From Gammaproteobacteria bacterium (GTDB lineage: Bacteria > Pseudomonadota > Gammaproteobacteria > Acidiferrobacterales > Sulfurifustaceae), in assembly GCA_016199745.1 (NCBI GenBank), contig JACQFZ010000020.1, forward strand, positions 1 through 64,000: a DNA stretch of 64,000 bases, given 5' to 3'. Both the position numbers and the translations under genes were made by a program. How positions within the stretch are numbered: the stretch's first letter is position 1; each line of letters starts with the position of its first letter. Under the pieces are notes generated by a model. The model saw nothing but the letters and a program-made list of their open reading frames with translations, was not told the origin of the DNA and made no database searches. Shown piece by piece: positions 7,788 through 17,364 of the stretch.

Positions 7788-8351
7788 CTCGAGTCAGGAA
7801 CGATCACCATCTCGCGCGCTGCCCGGCAAGCGGAATTTCCGGCGCGCTTTCAGCTGGTGGCGGCGATGAACCCCTGTCCTTGTGGTTATCTCGGCGATAC
7901 CAGCGGCCGTTGTCGCTGCACCGAAGAACGCGTGCGCCAATACCGTGCACGCATCTCCGGGCCATTACTCGATCGCATCGATATGCATGTCGAGGTACCG
8001 GCCGTGCCACGCGAGGTGCTGCTGGCACGCGCGACGGAAGCTGGGGAGACATCGGTAACGGTGCGTCAGCGCGTGCAGGCGGCGCGCGAGCGACAACGGG
8101 GCCGTTATAACAGCAACAACCAGATGCTGACGAACAAACAGTTGGAAGAGGTTTGCCAGCTCGATGCTGCCGGTCAAAGCTTGCTGGAGCAGGCAATGAG
8201 CCGTTTAGGCCTAAGCGCCCGTGCGTATCATCGAATCTTGAAGGTGGCGCGAACGATTGCGGATTTGGCGATGGCGGAAAACGTGGCAGCCGCTCATTTA
8301 GCGGAGGCCATTCAATACCGCACGCTCGATCGACCGATGATGACCCCATAA
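7788..8351 (+). pseudogene. comM: comM (yifB) 3' remnant, Mg-chelatase-like AAA+ helicase, 5' end lost
   Basis: From 7788 the frame reads LESGTITISRAARQAEFPA, then QLVAAMNPCPCGYLGD, and continues through the C-terminal Mg-chelatase-like domain to the stop at 8349-8351. This matches the last ~190 residues of ComM/YifB (normally about 500 residues; a branch-migration helicase used in natural transformation). The Walker A part and all upstream sequence are absent: left of 7786 the sequence is unrelated and a nuclease gene starts on the other strand. A GTG at 7857 could start a 164-residue fragment, but it would lack the ATP-binding core. The gene is therefore broken, most simply by insertion of the island at 1-7785. 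Confidence 0.85.
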
Positions 8352-8352
8352 A

Positions 8353-8379
8353 AAAAGGGCGACCATTGGCCGCCCTTTT
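8353..8379. terminator. Bidirectional rho-independent terminator
   Basis: AAAAGGGCG (8353-8361), a 9-base loop and CGCCCTTTT (8371-8379) form a 9-bp stem with A-run and T-run on opposite sides. It sits between the converging comM remnant and cytochrome c5 genes. Confidence 0.8.
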
Positions 8380-8398
8380 ACGACTACTACTCGGACGA

Positions 8399-8866
8399 TT
8401 ACTTCGCCTTCGACACCATGTAATCGACCGCCGCTTTCACGTCGGCATCGGCCAGACCGGCATTACCACCCTTCGATGGCATAAAGCCGCTCTTACCCTG
8501 AAAACCCTTAAGCGCGTGCTCGTACAGCTTGGCGGTACCTTGCGCAATGCGCGGCGCCCAAGCGGCCTTGTCGCCCGCTTTCGGCGCGCCCGCTACACCC
8601 GCTCCATGGCAAGCATTGCAAGTACCGTCGAAAACCGATTTGCCTTTGTCGGCACCGGCCGCATTGGCGGTTGCGATCAGGTCGACGCCGGAGCCGATAG
8701 TCACTTCGCCAACCGGCTTGATCCGCTCGGCCACCGCGACCATGTCGGCACCCTCGGGAACCACCTTACCCCCGAGGATGTTGGCCAAAACAAAGAGCAC
8801 TACCGCCAATACGGCGAGCGAGCCCATCAGGCCGGAAAATATCTTTAGAAATTCACGATCACTCAT
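8399..8866 (-). CDS. Membrane-anchored cytochrome c5-type monohaem protein
   Basis: The 155-residue protein has an N-terminal membrane helix (about 12-32) that anchors a periplasmic class I cytochrome c domain. The haem attachment site is CNACH at about residue 82, and the likely axial Met is in GFMPSKGG at about 128. The Gly/Ala-rich segment after CxxCH (GAGVAGAPKAGD) is typical of c5. It presumably shuttles electrons in respiration. It is a single gene, closed by the terminator on its 3' side and followed upstream by tRNA-Arg. Confidence 0.85.
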   Translation of the reverse strand: MSDREFLKIFSGLMGSLAVLAVVLFVLANILGGKVVPEGADMVAVAERIKPVGEVTIGSGVDLIATANAAGADKGKSVFDGTCNACHGAGVAGAPKAGDKAAWAPRIAQGTAKLYEHALKGFQGKSGFMPSKGGNAGLADADVKAAVDYMVSKAK

Positions 8867-9034
8867 GATCTGCCTTTAAACATTTGCTTGAGTTGAAATT
8901 CCCGCCGATCGGCGGCCCAATAATCGCGCGCTAGTATAGCGGCGAAGGCGCTAGGCGAAAATGCCGAAATCCCGTCGTAGACGCTCGACGACACCCCGGG
9001 TATCCTTAGCGCCTTCGTATTTCCTCAGTGTTTC

Positions 9035-9111
9035 GCGCCCTTAGCTCAGCTGGATAGAGCGTCAGCCTCCGACGCTGAAGGTCAGAGGTTCGAATCCTCT
9101 AGGGCGCACCA
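9035..9111 (+). tRNA. tRNA-Arg (anticodon CCG)
   Basis: The cloverleaf folds by eye: acceptor GCGCCCT with AGGGCGC, D arm GCTC/GAGC, anticodon stem TCAGC/GCTGA with loop CTCCGAC (anticodon CCG, reads CGG), T arm AGAGG/CCTCT with TTCGAAT, and an encoded 3' CCA. The total is 77 bases. No other tRNA is seen beside it and no attachment-site duplication was noticed within the window. Confidence 0.95.
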
Positions 9112-9230
9112 TAACTTCTCTTCGCCTGCGGTCTTGGCAAGATGCCGTACCGTACGTCCGTATATGGGCGCAGCGGTATGAATCCCGGCCTCGCTCTCAA
9201 CATCATAGCCAGCCGGCAAACGTCCGCCGC

Positions 9231-10631
9231 TCAAAGCTGACGCAGGAACGCGACCAAATCTTTCTTCTCTGGGTCGGCCAGCTTTAACTCCAGGACCAAG
9301 TTGAAGAACTCGACGGTATCGTCCAGCGTTAACAGTCTGCCGTCGTGCAAGTACGGCGGCGAGTCTTTGACACCCCGCAGCGGGAAAGTCTTAATCGGGC
9401 CATCGGCGCTCGCCATCATCCCGTTGATCAACCGCGGTTGGTAGAAACGTTCCACTTTCAAGTTGTGCATCAGATTGTCAGTGTAATACGGCGCGGTATG
9501 GCAGGTGGCGCACTGGCCTTTACCGAAAAACACCGCCTGACCACGCATCTCTGCCGCGGTTGCCTTACGGGCATCGAGCTTGCCGTCGATACCAAGTTTG
9601 GCTGCCGGCGGAAAATCCAACAACTCCTGAAATTCCGCCATGGGATGCACTTGGCTACCGCGGTCGAGCACGTTGATGCCTTTTTTGGTAGCAATGACCG
9701 GGTCACCGTCGAAATAGGCCGCGCGCTGCTCGAACTCGGTGAAATCTTCGACGGTTTTCAAGGCGCGCTGCGAACCAAACAACCGCTGGATGTTTACACC
9801 ACGCAAGCTCGGCGTATCGATGCGATGCCGAAATTCCTGTGGGCGAATATCGCCGACTAAATGAGTGGCGCCATTGCTGTGGCCATTCGCGTGACAATCG
9901 AAACAGGCGACGCCGCGGCTTGGCCGCGCCGAGCGCCGGTCTTCGGTCATGTTGAATTGTTGTTGCGGGAATGGCGTCAATAAAAGTCGCAAGCCATCGA
10001 GCTGCTTCGGATTCAAGATACCGTTGAACAGCTCATAGAAATTATCGATTGTGAGCAACTTGCCTTGCGACACATCGCCGAGATCCGGTCGCGTCGTTAA
10101 AAAAATCGGCGCCGGAAATTCTGGCAAGAAGCGATCCGGTAAATCCAACTCGAGATCGAACCGCGTCAGGTCGCGCGTTTCCTGCTTCTTGATTTCATCA
10201 ATGTGAAATTGCGGGAACAACATTCCGCCTTCGGGATGATTCGGATGCGGCAACGGCAGGAAGCCGGCGGGGAACAGATTCTTCTCTTTAATTTCTTCGG
10301 GGTTCATCGACGCGATCTTGCCCCAGTTCGTGCCCGCCGGCAGTTTGACGCGCACACCGTCTTGCACCGGTTTTCCGCGCGTCATGACGACACCGTTCGC
10401 CGGACGATCGCTCAAGTCGTAGCGTTCTTCGAGTAAATCCATTTGTCGTTTCATGACGGCTGGCTTGGCGGCTTTCATGCGCGTGATGACCGACGCGAAC
10501 TCTTCGTCGATCACGACCGGCATGTAGCTCGATTTCTTGCTGGGCTGTTCACTCATGACAACGACGGGGAACATGAGAGTCGTTGCCAATAATAAAAACA
10601 CTAGATGACGCCTTGCGACTTCCTTGCGCAT
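9231..10631 (-). CDS. Exported di-haem cytochrome c, cytochrome c peroxidase/MauG-like
   Basis: I start at the ATG at 10631 (GGAG ribosome site 9 bases upstream; signal peptide RRHLVFLLLATTLMFPVVV), giving 466 residues. The longer frame to 10748 would bury the signal. Two haem motifs are visible, CFDCH (about residue 240) and CATCH (about 375), with the C-terminal pattern FPLRGVKDSPPYLHDGR then TVEFFNLV found in bacterial di-haem peroxidase-like proteins. It is presumably periplasmic. Substrate unknown. It lies downstream of the lpdA terminator-like hairpin, so it may have its own promoter. Confidence 0.75.
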   Translation of the reverse strand: MRKEVARRHLVFLLLATTLMFPVVVMSEQPSKKSSYMPVVIDEEFASVITRMKAAKPAVMKRQMDLLEERYDLSDRPANGVVMTRGKPVQDGVRVKLPAGTNWGKIASMNPEEIKEKNLFPAGFLPLPHPNHPEGGMLFPQFHIDEIKKQETRDLTRFDLELDLPDRFLPEFPAPIFLTTRPDLGDVSQGKLLTIDNFYELFNGILNPKQLDGLRLLLTPFPQQQFNMTEDRRSARPSRGVACFDCHANGHSNGATHLVGDIRPQEFRHRIDTPSLRGVNIQRLFGSQRALKTVEDFTEFEQRAAYFDGDPVIATKKGINVLDRGSQVHPMAEFQELLDFPPAAKLGIDGKLDARKATAAEMRGQAVFFGKGQCATCHTAPYYTDNLMHNLKVERFYQPRLINGMMASADGPIKTFPLRGVKDSPPYLHDGRLLTLDDTVEFFNLVLELKLADPEKKDLVAFLRQL

Positions 10632-10750
10632 GATGATCTCCAATGGGTTTATTGGCGCCCCACTATCCTTGGGCGTAGTTGTTAAAGAGCCAAGATTTTG
10701 CGCGGCGCTCCTCGACGACGCATCAGCAAAAACACTGATCGTAACCACAC

Positions 10751-10781
10751 AACGGAAGCTCTAATTGGTAGAGCTTCCGTT
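10751..10781. terminator. Strong hairpin between lpdA and the di-haem cytochrome gene
   Basis: AACGGAAGCTCTA (10751-10763) and TAGAGCTTCCGTT (10769-10781) form a perfect 13-bp stem with a 5-base loop, directly after the lpdA stop codon. The T-rich side is better on the plus strand (TATTTCT), but the position suggests it ends the sucAB-lpdA transcript. Confidence 0.6.
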
Positions 10782-10785
10782 ATTT

Positions 10786-12249
10786 CTAGGAGGGAATATC
10801 AGCAGTGCGGGCCGTACGAGCGACGCGCTGAGCCACATGCAACGGCCGGCCAAGAACCGACAAAGCGGCCTCGTGGAACGATTCTGATAGCGTCGGGTGC
10901 GCGAACATTGTCATGGCGATATCTTCGCTCGATGCACCGAACTCCATGGCCATCACACCAAGAGCGATGAGCTCCGCCACTTGCGGGCCAACCATGTGCA
11001 CACCGAGCACGCGGTCGGTGTGGGCATGCGCCAAAATTTTGATGAAGCCGGCGGCCGCACCAAGCGCCTTGGCGCGACCGTTAGCGGCGAACGGAAAGCT
11101 ACCCACTTTATATTCAACACCGGCGGCCTTGAGTTGCTCTTCGGTCTTACCCGCCCAAGCGACTTCCGGAAACGTATAAATAACCGAGGGCACGATGTCG
11201 TAGTTCACTTCCGCGTGATGGCCGGCAATGGTCTCGGCAACCATGACGCCTTCTTCCATGCCTTTGTGCGCCAGCATCGGTCCGCGCACGACGTCACCGA
11301 CCGCATAAACGCCCGGCAAATTGGTACGGCAATGGCCATCGACATAGACGAAGCCCCATTCGTCGAGCAGCAACTCGGCCTCGGGAGCGAACAATCCGTC
11401 GGTGTTCGGCCGCCGGCCGACAGCGACGATCAAACGATCGAAATCGATGCTGTGCGTTCCGTTCTTGTCTTCATATTCCACCGTCACCTTCTTGCCATTC
11501 AGCTTCGCGCTCTTAACACGCGCGCCGAGGCGAACGTCGAGACCTTGAGCGGTGAATTGCTTGAGCGATTCGCGCGCGACTTGCGCATCGGCGATTGCCA
11601 AGAAACGCTCTTGCGCTTCGAGCAGCACGACTTCGGAACCGAGCCGGCGCCAGACGCTGCCAAGCTCGAGACCAATGACGCCGGCGCCGATCACACCGAG
11701 ACGCTCGGGCACGGAATCGAACGACAGCGCGCCGGCGGAATCGACGATACGATCGCCGGCGAGCGGCGCTACTTTCAATTGCACCGGGCTCGAACCGGTC
11801 GCGAGGATCACGTGCTCCGCTTGCAGCACGCGCTTGCTGCCGCTGTGCTCGGTGACTTCGACATCGCGGTTAGCGAGCAATTTACCTTTGCCGGCGTAGC
11901 TGACAATGCCATGCGATTTGAACAGCGACGCGACACCGCCGGTTAAATCGCCGACGATCTTTTCCTTATGACCCATCATCTTTTTTAAATCGAGCGCGAC
12001 GCTTTGCACGCGAATACCGAAGTTGGCAAACGCGTGGCTCGCTTCGACATAGCGTTCCGACGCTTCGAGCAATGCCTTCGACGGAATGCAGCCGACATTG
12101 AGACAAGTGCCGCCGAGCGCCGGCTTGTTGGCCGGCGTGAGCCAGTCGTCGACGCAAGCGACGCGTAGGCCGAGCTGGGCGGCACGAATGGCGGCGATAT
12201 AGCCGGCCGGGCCGGCGCCAACAACGATGACATCAAAGCGATCTGACAT
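10786..12249 (-). CDS. lpdA: Dihydrolipoyl dehydrogenase (E3)
   Basis: The 487-residue flavoprotein reoxidises dihydrolipoamide with NAD+ in the 2-oxoglutarate dehydrogenase complex. Visible features: FAD-binding VVGAGPAGYIAA (about 9-20), redox-active GGTCLNVGCIPSK (about 47-59), NAD-binding GVIGAGVIGLELG (about 185-197), the second FAD motif VYAVGDVV (about 315-322), and the C-terminal catalytic HPTLSES. It is the third gene of sucA-sucB-lpdA, 76 bases after sucB, and is followed by a strong hairpin. Confidence 0.95.
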   Translation of the reverse strand: MSDRFDVIVVGAGPAGYIAAIRAAQLGLRVACVDDWLTPANKPALGGTCLNVGCIPSKALLEASERYVEASHAFANFGIRVQSVALDLKKMMGHKEKIVGDLTGGVASLFKSHGIVSYAGKGKLLANRDVEVTEHSGSKRVLQAEHVILATGSSPVQLKVAPLAGDRIVDSAGALSFDSVPERLGVIGAGVIGLELGSVWRRLGSEVVLLEAQERFLAIADAQVARESLKQFTAQGLDVRLGARVKSAKLNGKKVTVEYEDKNGTHSIDFDRLIVAVGRRPNTDGLFAPEAELLLDEWGFVYVDGHCRTNLPGVYAVGDVVRGPMLAHKGMEEGVMVAETIAGHHAEVNYDIVPSVIYTFPEVAWAGKTEEQLKAAGVEYKVGSFPFAANGRAKALGAAAGFIKILAHAHTDRVLGVHMVGPQVAELIALGVMAMEFGASSEDIAMTMFAHPTLSESFHEAALSVLGRPLHVAQRVARTARTADIPS

Positions 12250-12325
12250 ACGCCGGGTTCCTTAAATAATAACTCCGTCCTAAACCGAGGCGGCGGAGGC
12301 GCTTCTTGTGGGGGACGCGAACCGC

Positions 12326-13525
12326 TTAAACACCGAGCAGCAGACGCGCCGGGTCTTCGAGCATTTCCTTGATCGTGACGAGGAAGCGTACCGCTTCACG
12401 GCCGTCGACGATGCGATGATCGTACGACAACGCGAGATACATCATCGGTCGAATCACCACCTGATCGTTCTCTGCGACCGGACGATCTTGGATCTTGTGC
12501 ATACCCAAGATGGCGCTTTGCGGCGGATTCAAAATCGGCGTCGATACCAGCGAGCCGAAAACACCGCCGTTGGTGATAGTGAACGTGCCGCCGGTGATCT
12601 CTTCCAGCGACAGTGCTGCGGTCTTGGCCTTCTCGCCAAAATCTTTGATACGCATTTCGATGTCGGCCATCGATAACCGATCGGCGTCGCGCAGAATCGG
12701 TACGACCAAACCGCGCGGCGAGCTGACGGCGATGCCGACGTCTTGATAACCGTGATAAAGAATGTCGTCACCGTCGATCGATGCGTTGACCTCGGGGAAA
12801 CGCTTCAGCGCTTCGATCGCCGCCTTCACGAAGAACGACATGAAGCCAAGCTTCACCTTGTGCTCGCGCTCGAATGTCTCGCGGTAACGATTGCGCAGAT
12901 CCATCACCGGCTGCATGTTGACCTCGTTGAACGTGGTCAACATCGCCGCCGTGTGTTGCGCTTCGACTAAACGTTCGGCGATACGCTTACGCAACCGCGT
13001 CATCGGTACGCGCTTCTCCGGGCGACCGGCGCTGCCGGCGCTCGGCAATTCAACCACCGCCGGCGTCGGTGCGCCGGCGACTGGCCGTGGTGATGGTGTC
13101 GGTGCTTCCGCCTGCTTCACTACGTCTTCTTTCAATACGCGCCCGCCCTTGCCGCTGCCGGCAACCGTAGCGACATCGATGCCGCGCTCGACCGCCGCTT
13201 TGCGTGCCGCTGGCATCACTGCCGCGCCGATCTTGGGAGCAGCGGCTGCCGCTGGCGCCGACTTTGGCGCTGTTGCTGGCTTGCCGTTACCAGCGGTGAT
13301 GCGGCCGATGACCTGGCCAGACATCACGGTCGTGCCTTCTTGCGCAACGATCTCGTCGAGCACGCCGTCTTCGGCCGCCGGCACTTCGAACACGACCTTG
13401 TCGGTCTCGACGTCGGCGATGATTTCGCCGCGACTGACGGACTCGCCCGGCTTCTTGCGCCAGGCGGCTAACGTGCCGTCTTTGACCGATTCGGGAAATG
13501 CCGGGACCGTGACTTCACCTGCCAT
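12326..13525 (-). CDS. sucB: Dihydrolipoamide succinyltransferase (E2 of 2-oxoglutarate dehydrogenase)
   Basis: The 399-residue E2 has a lipoyl domain (residues 1-77, lipoyl-Lys in [13 protein letters not shown]), an Ala/Pro-rich linker, a peripheral subunit-binding domain (about 105-140, [29 protein letters not shown] region), a second linker and the catalytic core (about 165-399) with the active-site SYDHRIVDG. It transfers succinyl groups from E1 to CoA. It starts 23 bases after sucA on the same strand. Confidence 0.95.
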   Translation of the reverse strand: MAGEVTVPAFPESVKDGTLAAWRKKPGESVSRGEIIADVETDKVVFEVPAAEDGVLDEIVAQEGTTVMSGQVIGRITAGNGKPATAPKSAPAAAAAPKIGAAVMPAARKAAVERGIDVATVAGSGKGGRVLKEDVVKQAEAPTPSPRPVAGAPTPAVVELPSAGSAGRPEKRVPMTRLRKRIAERLVEAQHTAAMLTTFNEVNMQPVMDLRNRYRETFEREHKVKLGFMSFFVKAAIEALKRFPEVNASIDGDDILYHGYQDVGIAVSSPRGLVVPILRDADRLSMADIEMRIKDFGEKAKTAALSLEEITGGTFTITNGGVFGSLVSTPILNPPQSAILGMHKIQDRPVAENDQVVIRPMMYLALSYDHRIVDGREAVRFLVTIKEMLEDPARLLLGV

Positions 13526-13548
13526 GTTGCCTCCTCACTGGTCGCGAC

Positions 13549-16407
13549 TTACGGCGACCCGAGCGCCTCGTTGAGAAATTCTTGAAGTTGTTTTGTGTGC
13601 AAATCGGAACTGCCGACGGCCGGCGCCGCCATCGTCGGCCGGCCGACGTATTCGAGTTCAATGCCCGGCGGCAATGCCCGACGGAAACGATGTTGCGTCG
13701 TGTACCAAGCGCCCTGGTTCTTCGGTTCTTCCTGGCACCAGATGAACTTCTTCGCCTTCGGATAACGCCGCATCTCGGCCGACAGCTCTTCGTGCGGGAA
13801 CGGATAAAGCTGCTCGACGCGGATGATCGCCGTATCGGTTTGCTTGCGCTCACGCCGCTTCTCGACCAAGTCGTAGTACACCTTGCCGCTGCAGAGGACC
13901 AGACGTGTGACCCCGTTCGGATCGATCGGATCCATATCGGGCAGCACCGGCCGGAAACTTTGCTGCGTTACATCTTCGAGCGTACTGAACGACAGGCGAT
14001 AGCGCAGCAAGCTCTTCGGCGTCATCACGATCAGCGGCTTGCGACAGTGCCAATGCATTTGTCGACGCAGCATATGGAACATCTGCGCCGGCGTCGTCGG
14101 CGCGCACACGATCATGTTGTTCTGCGCACAGAGCTGGAGAAAGCGTTCGGGTCGGCCGGACGAATGCTCCGGGCCTTGGCCTTCGTAGCCGTGCGGCAGG
14201 AACAAGGTGATGCCGGCCAGACGGTTCCATTTTTGCTCGCCAGCGCTGATGAACTGATCGATCACCACCTGGGCGCCGTTGACGAAGTCACCGAACTGGC
14301 CTTCCCAAATTACTAACGTCCTCGGATCGGTGGTTGCGTAACCGTACTCGAACGCCAACACCGCTTCCTCGGATAACAGCGAGTTGATGATGATGAAGTT
14401 CGGCTGACCCTCGTATAGACCACGCAACGGTACATAACCGGCGCCGTCTTTGACGTTGTAGACCACGGCGTGCCGATGACCGAAAGTGCCGCGACCAGAG
14501 TCTTGTCCGGAGATGCGCACCGGAAAACCATCCTTGAGCAAGGTCGCATACGCCATGATTTCGGCGAAGCCCCAATCGATTGCCAACGCGCCGGCCGCCA
14601 TCTTGCGCCGCGCCTCGAGGAGCTTGGCGACTTGCGGGTGCAGCTCAAAACCTTCCGGCAACGAACTCAGCCGTTCACCGAGCTCACGGATCGTGTCGAG
14701 CGAAATGCGGGTGTCGACAATCGCCGGGTAATCCTTGCCGACGTAGGGCAACCAGTCGGCGTAATACGAGTAACCCACTTCTTCACGCGGAATGAAGTGC
14801 GGCACCACGCAATCGCCCGCATCCAACGCCCTTTGGTACGCGTTGGCGTAACCCCGGGCAATATCGGCATCGACCACGCTTTCAGCGATGAGCCGCTTGG
14901 CATATAGCTCGCGCGTCGTCGGTAGCTGGCGGATGTGCTGGTACATGATCGGCTGCGTCATCGCCGGCTCGTCGGCTTCGTTATGGCCATGGCGCCGATA
15001 GCAAACGAGATCGATGACGACGTCTTTGCGAAACGTCATGCGGTAGTCGAGCGCGATCTGGGTAACGAACATCACCGCTTCCGGATCGTCGGCATTCACG
15101 TGCAAGATCGGCGCGCCGACCATTTTGGCGACATCGGACGCATACATCGTCGAGCGCGCGTCTTGCTGCACGCTGGTAGTGAAGCCAATTTGATTGTTGA
15201 CGATGATGTGTACCGTGCCGCGCGCGGTGTAGCCGCGCGACTGCGACATGTTGAACGACTCCATTACCACACCTTGGCCAGCGAAAGCGGCATCGCCGTG
15301 GATCACGATCGGCATAACGCGGGCGCCGTACTTATCGCGCATGCGCTGTTGGCGCGCGCGCACGGAGCCTTGTACGACCGGGCCGACGATTTCGAGATGC
15401 GATGGGTTGAACGCGAGTGCGAGATGCAGCGGGCCACCCGGCGTCTTCACGTCGGACGAGTAGCCGAGGTGGTACTTCACGTCGCCGGTGCCGTCGCCGC
15501 TCGACTTAGCCTTGCCGTCGAACTCGGCGAACAGGTCGGACGGTTTCTTGCCCATGACGTTGACCAGTACGTTCAGCCGACCGCGATGGGCCATACCGAT
15601 GACGACTTCCTTCATGCCGTAGGAGCCACTACGCTGGATCAGCTCGTCCAACATCGGGATCATGCTTTCGCCACCTTCGAGGCCGAAGCGCTTCACACCG
15701 ACGTATTTGATCGCGAGGTACCGCTCCAATCCTTCCGCCGCCGTCAGCCGTTCGAGCAAATTGCGCTTCACGTCCGCCGGATAATTCGGTACACCGTGCA
15801 CGCTCTCCAAGCAGCTTTGCAGCCAGCGCTTCTCGGCGGTGTCGGTGATATGCATGTACTCGGCGCCGATGGTGCCGCAGTAGGTGCGCTTCAGCAGATC
15901 GAGAATTTCTCGCAGCGTCGCCGTGCGCGGGCCGACCAGTGAGCCGGTATCGAACATGGTATCGAAGTCGTATGGCGTCAGACCGTGGAAATGCAGTTCC
16001 AGATCGGGCGCTTCTGGGCGGCGCCACAAGCCAAGCGGGTCGAGGTTGGCACGTTGATGGCCACGGACGCGATAGGCGTCGATGAGCTGTAGGACTTTGA
16101 CTTGCTTGCGTTCTTTGTCGGTCGGCGCCATCCCGGCAACCGCTGCCGGCGCGTTGACTTGGACGATCCCCGGCGTCCGCGCCAGCCGGCGGAAGGCAGC
16201 GCGTACCGGCGAGTGCGGCGTTTCGGCGCTGCTACCGTTGACCCGCGGCAGCTGATCGAAGTAAGCGCGGAAACTGGGATCAACGGAATTGGGGTCTTGC
16301 AGGTAAGCTTCGTAGACGTCTTCGAGATAAGCGGAATTGCTGCCCGCTAGCGGCGACGGGGTCAGCGGCGCTAGTGGCCGGCGATTCTTATTAGCAGTGT
16401 CTTGCAT
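13549..16407 (-). CDS. sucA: 2-oxoglutarate dehydrogenase E1 component
   Basis: The 952-residue thiamine-diphosphate enzyme decarboxylates 2-oxoglutarate. The N-terminus (SAYLEDVYEAYLQDPNSVD) is the usual E1o E2-binding segment. The TPP region carries GMAHRGRLNVLVNVMGK, HGDAAFAGQGVV and RRHGHNEADEP. The C-terminal transketolase part has GQDSGRGTFGHRHAV and EGQFGDFVNGAQVVIDQF. Length is normal for the family. It is first in sucA-sucB-lpdA. The 170 bases upstream hold no gene and should contain the promoter. No succinyl-CoA synthetase or succinate dehydrogenase genes adjoin it. Confidence 0.95.
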   Translation of the reverse strand: MQDTANKNRRPLAPLTPSPLAGSNSAYLEDVYEAYLQDPNSVDPSFRAYFDQLPRVNGSSAETPHSPVRAAFRRLARTPGIVQVNAPAAVAGMAPTDKERKQVKVLQLIDAYRVRGHQRANLDPLGLWRRPEAPDLELHFHGLTPYDFDTMFDTGSLVGPRTATLREILDLLKRTYCGTIGAEYMHITDTAEKRWLQSCLESVHGVPNYPADVKRNLLERLTAAEGLERYLAIKYVGVKRFGLEGGESMIPMLDELIQRSGSYGMKEVVIGMAHRGRLNVLVNVMGKKPSDLFAEFDGKAKSSGDGTGDVKYHLGYSSDVKTPGGPLHLALAFNPSHLEIVGPVVQGSVRARQQRMRDKYGARVMPIVIHGDAAFAGQGVVMESFNMSQSRGYTARGTVHIIVNNQIGFTTSVQQDARSTMYASDVAKMVGAPILHVNADDPEAVMFVTQIALDYRMTFRKDVVIDLVCYRRHGHNEADEPAMTQPIMYQHIRQLPTTRELYAKRLIAESVVDADIARGYANAYQRALDAGDCVVPHFIPREEVGYSYYADWLPYVGKDYPAIVDTRISLDTIRELGERLSSLPEGFELHPQVAKLLEARRKMAAGALAIDWGFAEIMAYATLLKDGFPVRISGQDSGRGTFGHRHAVVYNVKDGAGYVPLRGLYEGQPNFIIINSLLSEEAVLAFEYGYATTDPRTLVIWEGQFGDFVNGAQVVIDQFISAGEQKWNRLAGITLFLPHGYEGQGPEHSSGRPERFLQLCAQNNMIVCAPTTPAQMFHMLRRQMHWHCRKPLIVMTPKSLLRYRLSFSTLEDVTQQSFRPVLPDMDPIDPNGVTRLVLCSGKVYYDLVEKRRERKQTDTAIIRVEQLYPFPHEELSAEMRRYPKAKKFIWCQEEPKNQGAWYTTQHRFRRALPPGIELEYVGRPTMAAPAVGSSDLHTKQLQEFLNEALGSP

Positions 16408-16577
16408 GATTCCGATTCAGACGCCGCTAAACGGCGATATTCGCGGAAATTTCAGTATATCCGCTCGCTACAGCGCTTTGAAGAATAGGCAACCGCATCG
16501 CCGCGGTAGTAGCGGCGGCGACCGGTTTTGTCGTCGGGCGAACCGCTAAAACCCGACGAAACGTGAAAATAGTGGGC

Positions 16578-17258
16578 TTAACTTCCTTTGCTCGACTTGG
16601 TCGCTTTGCTCTTTGGCTTAGCCTTGCTCGCACTCGGACGCTCCTTGGCTACCTTAGCCACGAGTTGATCAACCACTTTTAACGCCGCTTCGCCGCCACC
16701 CGCCAATTCCGGCGAGGTGACCCATCGACCGTCGACCAGCAGCGTCGGCACCGAATCGATGCCCGCCGCTTCGGCCAGATGCTTAGCCTTTTCCAGCTTC
16801 AGGCGTACGCCAAACGAATTGAACGCCTCGGTAAACTTCGCTGCCGGAATACCGTGCTCGGCGGCGAATTCGGCAATGGCTTCTTCGCTGTCGAGTCGAC
16901 GTTTCTTTTCGTGGATTTCATAGAACATAGCCGAATGCAGCTTATCGAGCGCATCCAGCGCCTCGAACGCGTAATACGCCTGTGCGTGCAGCGCCCAACG
17001 GCCGAAGGTCGCCGGCGTCCGAACGAAAGCAACGTTCGCCGGCTTGTGTTTGAGCCAGTTCTGAATAGTGGGTTCGAGGGCGTTGCAATGCATGCAGCCG
17101 TACCAGAAGAACTCGCGTACCTCGACCTTGGGACCGCTGGTTTCGACCTCGATGCGCGCCGGCAACGTCTTGTACTGCGAGGGCGATAATTCTTGCGCCA
17201 ACACCCCCGTGACCGGGATAAGCAATAACGACAACAACGCGACGAAACGACTCTTCAT
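16578..17258 (-). CDS. dsbA: Periplasmic thiol:disulfide oxidoreductase DsbA
   Basis: The 226-residue protein has a signal peptide (about 1-21, ending VLA), a thioredoxin fold with the redox-active CMHC (about residue 55, in FFWYGCMHCNALEP) and the cis-Pro loop SVPTLLVDG (about 168). It introduces disulfides into exported proteins, including potentially the c-type cytochromes here. The basic Lys/Ser-rich C-terminal tail (about 200-226) is longer than in most DsbA proteins. No dsbB is next to it. Confidence 0.9.
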   Translation of the reverse strand: MKSRFVALLSLLLIPVTGVLAQELSPSQYKTLPARIEVETSGPKVEVREFFWYGCMHCNALEPTIQNWLKHKPANVAFVRTPATFGRWALHAQAYYAFEALDALDKLHSAMFYEIHEKKRRLDSEEAIAEFAAEHGIPAAKFTEAFNSFGVRLKLEKAKHLAEAAGIDSVPTLLVDGRWVTSPELAGGGEAALKVVDQLVAKVAKERPSASKAKPKSKATKSSKGS

Positions 17259-17364
17259 GCAGTGACTCCCAAGTTAATGAATGCATGCGGCACCTAGCGA
17301 CCGCACTTCAAAAAATCGTACTTAGTCTCAGCCTATTCAACACACGCTGCGCTGGCAACACTTG

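Noticed and set aside
7740-7790. Tn7-like transposon end at the comM junction
   Set aside because: No TGT/ACA terminus or repeated transposase-binding sites are visible; only the position in comM suggests an AbaR-like event.
7804-8349. Minus-strand ORF opposite the comM remnant
   Set aside because: Pro/Arg-rich reverse frame; the plus strand has clear ComM similarity.
10897-11946. Long plus-strand ORF (349 codons) opposite lpdA
   Set aside because: Antisense shadow of a clear flavoprotein gene, rich in His/Arg as expected for a reverse frame.
14935-15942. Long plus-strand ORF (335 codons) opposite sucA
   Set aside because: It lies entirely inside the conserved sucA gene on the other strand; the composition is that of a reverse frame in GC-rich DNA and no domain is seen.
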